Source: Platycnemis pennipes
Taxonomy: Eukaryota; Arthropoda; Insecta; Odonata; Platycnemididae
Assembly (NCBI GenBank): GCA_933228895.1
Contig: OW121848.1
Location: 141,192,615 to 141,256,614 of the forward strand
Direction of reading: 5' to 3'
Length of the DNA stretch: 64,000 nucleotides
A program made the position numbers and the translations under genes. Numbering within the stretch: position 1 is the stretch's first letter; every line of letters starts with the position of its first letter. The notes under the pieces are model-generated. The model was not told where the DNA came from and did no database searches. It saw only the letters and a program-made list of their open reading frames with translations. This document shows, piece by piece, positions 59,451-64,000 of this stretch.

Positions 59451-60470
59451 TAATTCATCGGGTTAGCGGTTGGCAGCGCTGATCCACGCTCGCAACTTCC
59501 TCCCCGTCATTACCTCCTCCCCTCCCTCCACTTCCACCCCCCTCCCTCCCTATCTCCCCTTCCCATCATCCCAATGCCGCGCACATCACCCGCCGCCGTC
59601 GAACCAGCCTCCCGTTTAATCCCATTTCTCCCCGCGCTGAAAAAACTATGTCCCCGTACCATCTCCCCTTATTTTAGGTGCGCGTTTCAGCTCTCCCTTA
59701 CTCGCCGCTGGAAGTTATTTTTATAAAAATTCCGCCGTTCTTTGTCCTTCCGAGCTAGCTAGCTACTTCGACCCCCTCCCCTCTCACTGCCCCCTTGCCG
59801 TCGTTGATCCTCGTTTGCTGGGAGACATGATCTGGATCGAAGGGAGTCTGTGACAGCCATCACGTGCCCCGTGCGTAATCCTTTGCTCCCCTCTCCCTCA
59901 CGCGCTGTCCTCACCACGTTTCCATCCTACCACTCCGCGCTTCTTCCCTCTCTCTCCCTCCTGATCCTTCCTCTCTCCGTCCACCCCTATCCCTGAGCAC
60001 CTAATGCGATCCACTCCTACCAGCCCATAGGTTTTTTTTATCCTTTCCTCTCCCTCTCTCTTCTACTCTCGATCCCCTTCTTCTGTCTCCTCTTACTCTC
60101 TCTCCCTCTTTCTCTCCTTCCATCTCCTCTCTTTCTCTCCCTTCAACCATCTCTATTCTCTTGGTTATTCTACTTCGTCTCTCTCTCTCCCCTTCCTCTT
60201 CCCCCTCTCCGTCTCTTTATCCTCAACTATATTCCTTTCTGATTCTTACCTTTCTCATTGCTTCATCTCGGTTAACTGATCCACTTTCCTCTCTTTATTT
60301 GTTCTCATTTCTCTCTTTCTTTTCTTTTTTTAAGCTTTCGGACACAAGTGAGCGTTACTCGTCCCTCCTCCCGCTGCGAGAATTCCTCCTCTGCCCTCCA
60401 TCTTTCGCGAAAGGTCGTTACGGTCCCTCTCCCTCCGCCTCCCTTCCTCCTCGCCTCCCCCGAAATGGCG
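59451..60470. other. GC island, pyrimidine-rich on plus, ending at a Transib-like terminus
   Basis: C/T-rich throughout (CTCTCT and CCCTCC runs), CpG-rich at 59460-59960. It stops abruptly at 60470 where CACAGTGGG begins, as the island at 9356-10520 does. The 118-codon frame at 60161-60517 is Leu/Ser/Phe low complexity. Confidence 0.55.
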
Positions 60471-60508
60471 CACAGTGGGCCGGATCGCGAAAAATATTGA
60501 CAAAAATC
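60471..60508 (+). mobile_element. Third Transib-like terminus (RSS-like)
   Basis: CACAGTG (60471-60477), a 22-bp spacer, then ACAAAAATC (60500-60508), 8 of 9 to the RSS nonamer ACAAAAACC. The first bases (CACAGTGGG.CCG) and the CAAAAAT block align to the left end at 10521. No matching opposite end with a TGGCG flank was found before 64000, so the element is truncated or runs beyond the window. Confidence 0.6.
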
Positions 60509-60719
60509 AGATTTTAGTCGTATTACTTTGAAAATTATCCTTATTGTGTTTTAAGACGGAATTAGTTCATTTCTGCTGTTATTTTCAACAAAAAATAGTT
60601 ATTTTAGAAGACATTGGAACATTTAATGATAAATTAATCGATGATGAGGAGAGTGCATAGAAAACACCTGTTATTATTAAATATGCAGATATATATTTGA
60701 AGTATTTGCATAATATGAG
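60509..60719. other. AT-rich sequence following the terminus
   Basis: Presumably internal sequence of the truncated Transib-like element; nothing coding. Confidence 0.3.
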
Positions 60720-60734
60720 TTTTCACTGACTCAG

Positions 60735-60870
60735 TGATTCAACCCGAAGGCTGGTTTGGATAGGTGAGGGTAGAGCTCACCCCGAACTAAGCCACAGGCG
60801 TGTGAATTTCACACATTCAGGGTAGGGGGACCAGTTCCTTTCCCTGGGCCACCCCGCACTCCGAGGATTT
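60735..60870. repeat. Possible interspersed repeat fragment
   Basis: A GC-richer 135-bp patch (CCCGAAGGCTGGTTTGGAT..CTGGGCCACCCCGCACTCC) stands out from AT-rich flanks and holds the 15-bp palindrome GTGTGAATTTCACAC. It looks like other arthropod interspersed repeats, but I cannot name it and see no second copy. Confidence 0.3.
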
Positions 60871-60903
60871 TTCGTTTTGACTTATAGACCTTTAAATTAG
60901 TAA

Positions 60904-61740
60904 ATAATCAGGGTTTATAGGAACCTGGAAATCCTGGAAAACCTGGAAAAGTCAGGGAAAATGAAAACGGCCATGGAAATCCTGGAAAAGTCAGGGAATT
61001 TAACGTGTGGTCAGGGAAAAATCACAAAATGTATAAATTTATCACCTGAAAATGCCAAGAGATGAAAAACTGCACATTGGAGTGGAGGAGGAGGAGGGTG
61101 AAGGGGAGGGGATGGCTGACCTCAGGCCGGCTTCGTTACGGAGGCAGCCCAGGGGCCCTATTCTGGTTCTTTCTGGCTATAGCCTGCATGATTTGGTGAA
61201 TAGATTGGCGAAAGGTGTGCCATTCATATTTTCATTTTCATTCGCTAGCGATTTCGCCAGGAATGCTTCGCTTTGTCCCTCTGGCGAGGAAAAAGTTATT
61301 CTCAGTCAAATTTGAAGTCACTTAGCCAAATTTGTAGAAGGATGTGAGGAACAAAAAATGAAGATTGATTCAAAGAGCTACTTTAACATGACATCAGGTT
61401 TGAAGAAAAAGCCAGGTTAGCCTTCTTTGCATATATTTTTCTGAAATTAAAACCCTTTCTGAAGGCATATCAATGTAAGGAATGATAATTTTTATTTTGT
61501 TGACTTAAAGTTGTTGATCTCTTATTACTGGAAGTTCATATGATTAATATGAAAATAAACCTACAATTTTTCATAAGTTTAGACTTCTCTGCGTCCTCAC
61601 TACCACTTTTATCTCTATAAATGACTGAAATCTTGGAGTTTTCAGGTACTCAAAAGTCAGGGAAAATCACTAATAATCGTCTGGAAATCCTGGAAAAGTC
61701 AGGGAAAATGAAAATGAAAACCCCTATAAACCCTGATAAT
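60904..61740. mobile_element. 827-bp TIR element with subterminal direct repeats
   Basis: Perfect 13-bp terminal inverted repeats CAGGGTTTATAGG (60909-60921) and CCTATAAACCCTG (61723-61735), flanked by ATAAT on both sides (60904-60908 and 61736-61740). Just inside both ends, in the same orientation, is TGGAAATCCTGGAAAAGTCAGGGAA. The left end has two copies, one of them interrupted; the right end has one plus a partial. The interior has an 87-codon frame (61052-61315) with a Glu/Gly-rich start and no transposase motif. The CAGGG terminus recalls hAT elements, but those make 8-bp duplications and only 5 bp match here. Non-autonomous; superfamily open. Confidence 0.65.
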
Positions 61741-61940
61741 TTTTTAAAAATGGGTGAATGTAAGGCAGCTGGGAGAATTGATTTTAACGTTTAAGTGATT
61801 GCGATTATCAGCTAGCAGAGGTAGAGACGCTGAAATTAAAAACTAAGCAATTATTAAATTAATATTCTAAACGGTATTAAGTGCAAATTAATTAATTTAT
61901 ATTCAATAAAAACACACTTGGCTTATTAAATTTACAATAT

Positions 61941-62709
61941 CTATAATTCCAAATCAGATTCTTCTGAACCCCCCTCCTTGTACTCACTCCCTGAATCCGG
62001 ATATTCTTGCAAGAACTCACGGACCTGTTTAGGAAGATATTGTAGGGCATGGTGTTTATTTAATTCAGCACCTAATGTACTAATGAATGGATCAGAGGTC
62101 AGGATAGGTGCACGGAAAACGTCCTCATTCGTGTGGAATCTTGAAATTTTTCTTGCGTGATGCTCGCGGTATTTTCTTATCTTTATTTCGCGATTCCTGA
62201 GCTTCCTCCGAAAGCTCTTCAAAGAAGAGCTGAATCAATCACATCTGCACAATGTAGCAGAACTTTATGTATTGTGGGTGGCATATAGAACCACTCATGA
62301 TATTTAACATAAATTTTCCGTACCTATCCATACATTATTCTTTAAATTTTGGATGATCAATTATAAGGCCGCATGACAAAGCTCTCAAAATATTTGAAAA
62401 TTTAATGATAAGTTCTAAGATTACGATGCACAACATCAGGGATATCAACAATTTGATCCAACCAATTCCCTTACCTCTGTCAAAAAAAGAGTTCATTCGC
62501 GAGCTAGCTCGCCATTTTTTCTCGTAACTACCAAAAAAATTTACTTTAAAAAAAATCATTGAGCTCATTTTTTGCGTGCTCATCCCCGTGTAAGTGTAGG
62601 CAATCCTCAAGAAATTCCATCAAATTACTTTTCCGGACGTCCATTGATTCTCTTCTTTTCTTCTGCATTTTTTCGTGAAGTTGCCTCCGCTTAGACGTTA
62701 GCGGCGTAG
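61941..62709 (-). other. Candidate decayed two-exon gene, unknown
   Basis: On the minus strand a strong acceptor with branch-like TACTAAT and TTTTTAACTCACAG precedes 62709. The sequence to a donor-like AG/GTAAGG at 62475 begins LTSKRRQLHEKMQKKRRES, continues NLMEFLEDCLHLHGDEHAKN, then ELNDFF, followed by stops. A second frame (61941-62222) is basic at first (SFRRKLRNREIKIRKYREHH) and acidic at its end (PDSGSEYKEGGSEESDLEL, then a stop). The parts look like a small DNA-binding or mobile-element protein, but the frames do not join across the proposed intron and no family is recognised. Probably a pseudogene of an element-borne protein. Confidence 0.25.
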
Positions 62710-62719
62710 CTGTGAGTTA

Positions 62720-64000
62720 AAAATTAGTATCATTGGTTCGTTAAATGCTGAAAAATAGTCTTTATTCTAGAAAGTTAGGAGTTTAAATGGAAGCAAAAGC
62801 AATGCAAAATTTAGTGTGGTCTATCGTATTAGATAAACTTAAAACGGAAATAAAAATAGCGAAACTGATCTTTATCTGTACCCTTAGCGAATATTATCGC
62901 TCTGTTGGCCAGGAAACAAAAACTCATTGAATCACAACACTTCCGAATGATCACAACACTAACACTTACTATCGAGATCACTTCAAATCACGAAAACTAT
63001 TGCCGGCCGAGGAGCTAACGACTAAGAATGGCATGTGTAGGTACACAGCAATAGAAAAGGAGCAACTCAAGAGCACCAAAATGTTTCGACTGAATCATGG
63101 AGGAGATTAAGGAAAGGAGTTGCCACCACCCCCAAAAACCTGGGTCTACCCCAGAGGATAACCAGGAGGATTTTAGGCGAACCGCATAAAGAGAAATGTG
63201 AAATGCCTAAATTTTGTGCAAAAATGCATACCAGCGGCAGTCCTGCAATAAAACCCGTCCAGAAAGATGCGCCTGAAGGGTAAAAACCCCATCTGTTGAC
63301 ATGTGCAACTTCACTTGCAGGTCAAAGAAACCGTCTCTAGGCAATAAACACAAGTTGGGTGGTGAGCTAAGTAGAGATAGTAAAATATCCCGACTGAGGC
63401 CTTTACCCACTTCCCTCGAGTCCGGCACGTGTGCGGGTAACGGGTCTCCTGTCACTTTGGCTTTGAGGAAAGGGACTGCCAGCGGTGGGTTTTCCCAGCA
63501 CAGTGCATGCAACCAGTCTTACATACTTCAAACGATTAACAAAATTCGGTAGGAATCGTACTGAGAAGCGATCGAAGGAAATATTTTCCTTCTCTTCCAG
63601 TGCCACAATTTTTCTAAGTATCTCAGTCAGAAATTCATTCTCTCCCTCTTTCTAGAGTAAATTCGGGCAAGGACAGAATAGAACAGAGAAAGAAAATAGT
63701 ATACTTCTTCGTTTTTGAAATACTAATCAATATAACACTGGAAAAGATGTATTTCACAATGTGTCTCCACTGTGCCGAAGGTCTCATGTCAAGTGCCGAC
63801 GCGCACAACCACGGCAGAGATTCACATAAGTCATTGTTATTCACTTATTCGCCAATATTTGCCGCTGAATCATCTTTCTAATATATCCCACTTTTTCCAG
63901 CATAAGAATCTCCGTGTCAATCGGTGTCAATCGTTTTATAATCCAACATTTATGCGAAATTTGTGATAAAAAATGATTCCTCTTGAAGAACTCGTCCGGC
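62720..64000. other. Non-coding to window end, nothing recognised
   Basis: Mixed composition. The 101-codon minus frame at 63207-63512 has no recognisable domain. CACTGTG at 63770-63776 was considered as a Transib end and rejected. Confidence 0.45.

Noticed and set aside
63770..63776. CACTGTG as the right end of the Transib-like element that begins at 60471
   Set aside because: The flank after it (CCGAA) does not match TGGCG before 60471, there is no CAAAAT block at the right spacing, and similarity beyond CACAGTGG is poor.
1..64000. CRISPR arrays, bacterial operons, rRNA genes, prophage
   Set aside because: No regularly spaced short repeats, no Shine-Dalgarno-led gene strings and no rRNA signature; everything recognisable is eukaryotic and repeat-derived.

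Overview
This looks like non-coding nuclear DNA from a eukaryote with a large, repeat-rich genome, most likely an arthropod and probably an insect. It is mostly AT-rich, has no compact operon-like coding, and carries tRNA-derived SINEs, a RTE/Jockey-like LINE, a Penelope-like element (PLE) with a GIY-YIG endonuclease, and Transib-like transposon ends. The species cannot be named from the sequence. I found no host protein-coding exon that I can name. The window is best read as a long intron or a gene desert. Most open frames of 60-280 codons are by-products of low-complexity GC-rich islands.

Layout. 0.5-0.8 kb: tRNA-like SINE head joined to a long hairpin. 5.31-5.66 kb: young foldback insertion with a 14-bp target-site duplication. 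6.0-6.65 kb: GC island. 9.36-14.4 kb: a pyrimidine-rich GC island split by a 3.15-kb Transib-like element (10521-13669) whose ends carry the heptamer CACAGTG and whose flanks are CGCCG duplicates. 15.0 kb: a second SINE type. 18.05-20.5 kb: two islands. 21.4-24.6 kb: LINE tail and SINE fragments. 26.7-27.0 kb: large imperfect inverted repeat. 28.4-29.6 kb: decayed PLE on the minus strand, beside one copy of a duplicated 53-codon frame; the other copy is at 37.25 kb. 31.9-36.4 kb: the largest GC islands. 38.15-39.2 kb: broken LINE reverse transcriptase ending in a near-perfect palindrome. 39.4-39.8 kb: full-length SINE with a 13-bp duplication. 41.6-42.1 kb: LINE 3' ends in inverted arrangement. 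42.6-49.7 kb: three more GC islands. 53.7-54.1 kb: local duplication. 56.8-57.0 kb: second LINE fragment. 58.1-60.5 kb: two islands, the second ending at another Transib-like terminus (60471). 60.9-61.7 kb: TIR element of 827 bp.

How the parts relate. There is no pathway or operon. Two themes organise the window. One is a series of homopurine/homopyrimidine GC islands that switch strand within themselves. The other is layered transposon insertions, of which the Transib-like ones sit in or at the edge of these islands. The most notable signal is that all three Transib-like ends keep an RSS-like layout: heptamer, 22-bp spacer, then a CAAAAT-containing nonamer-like block.
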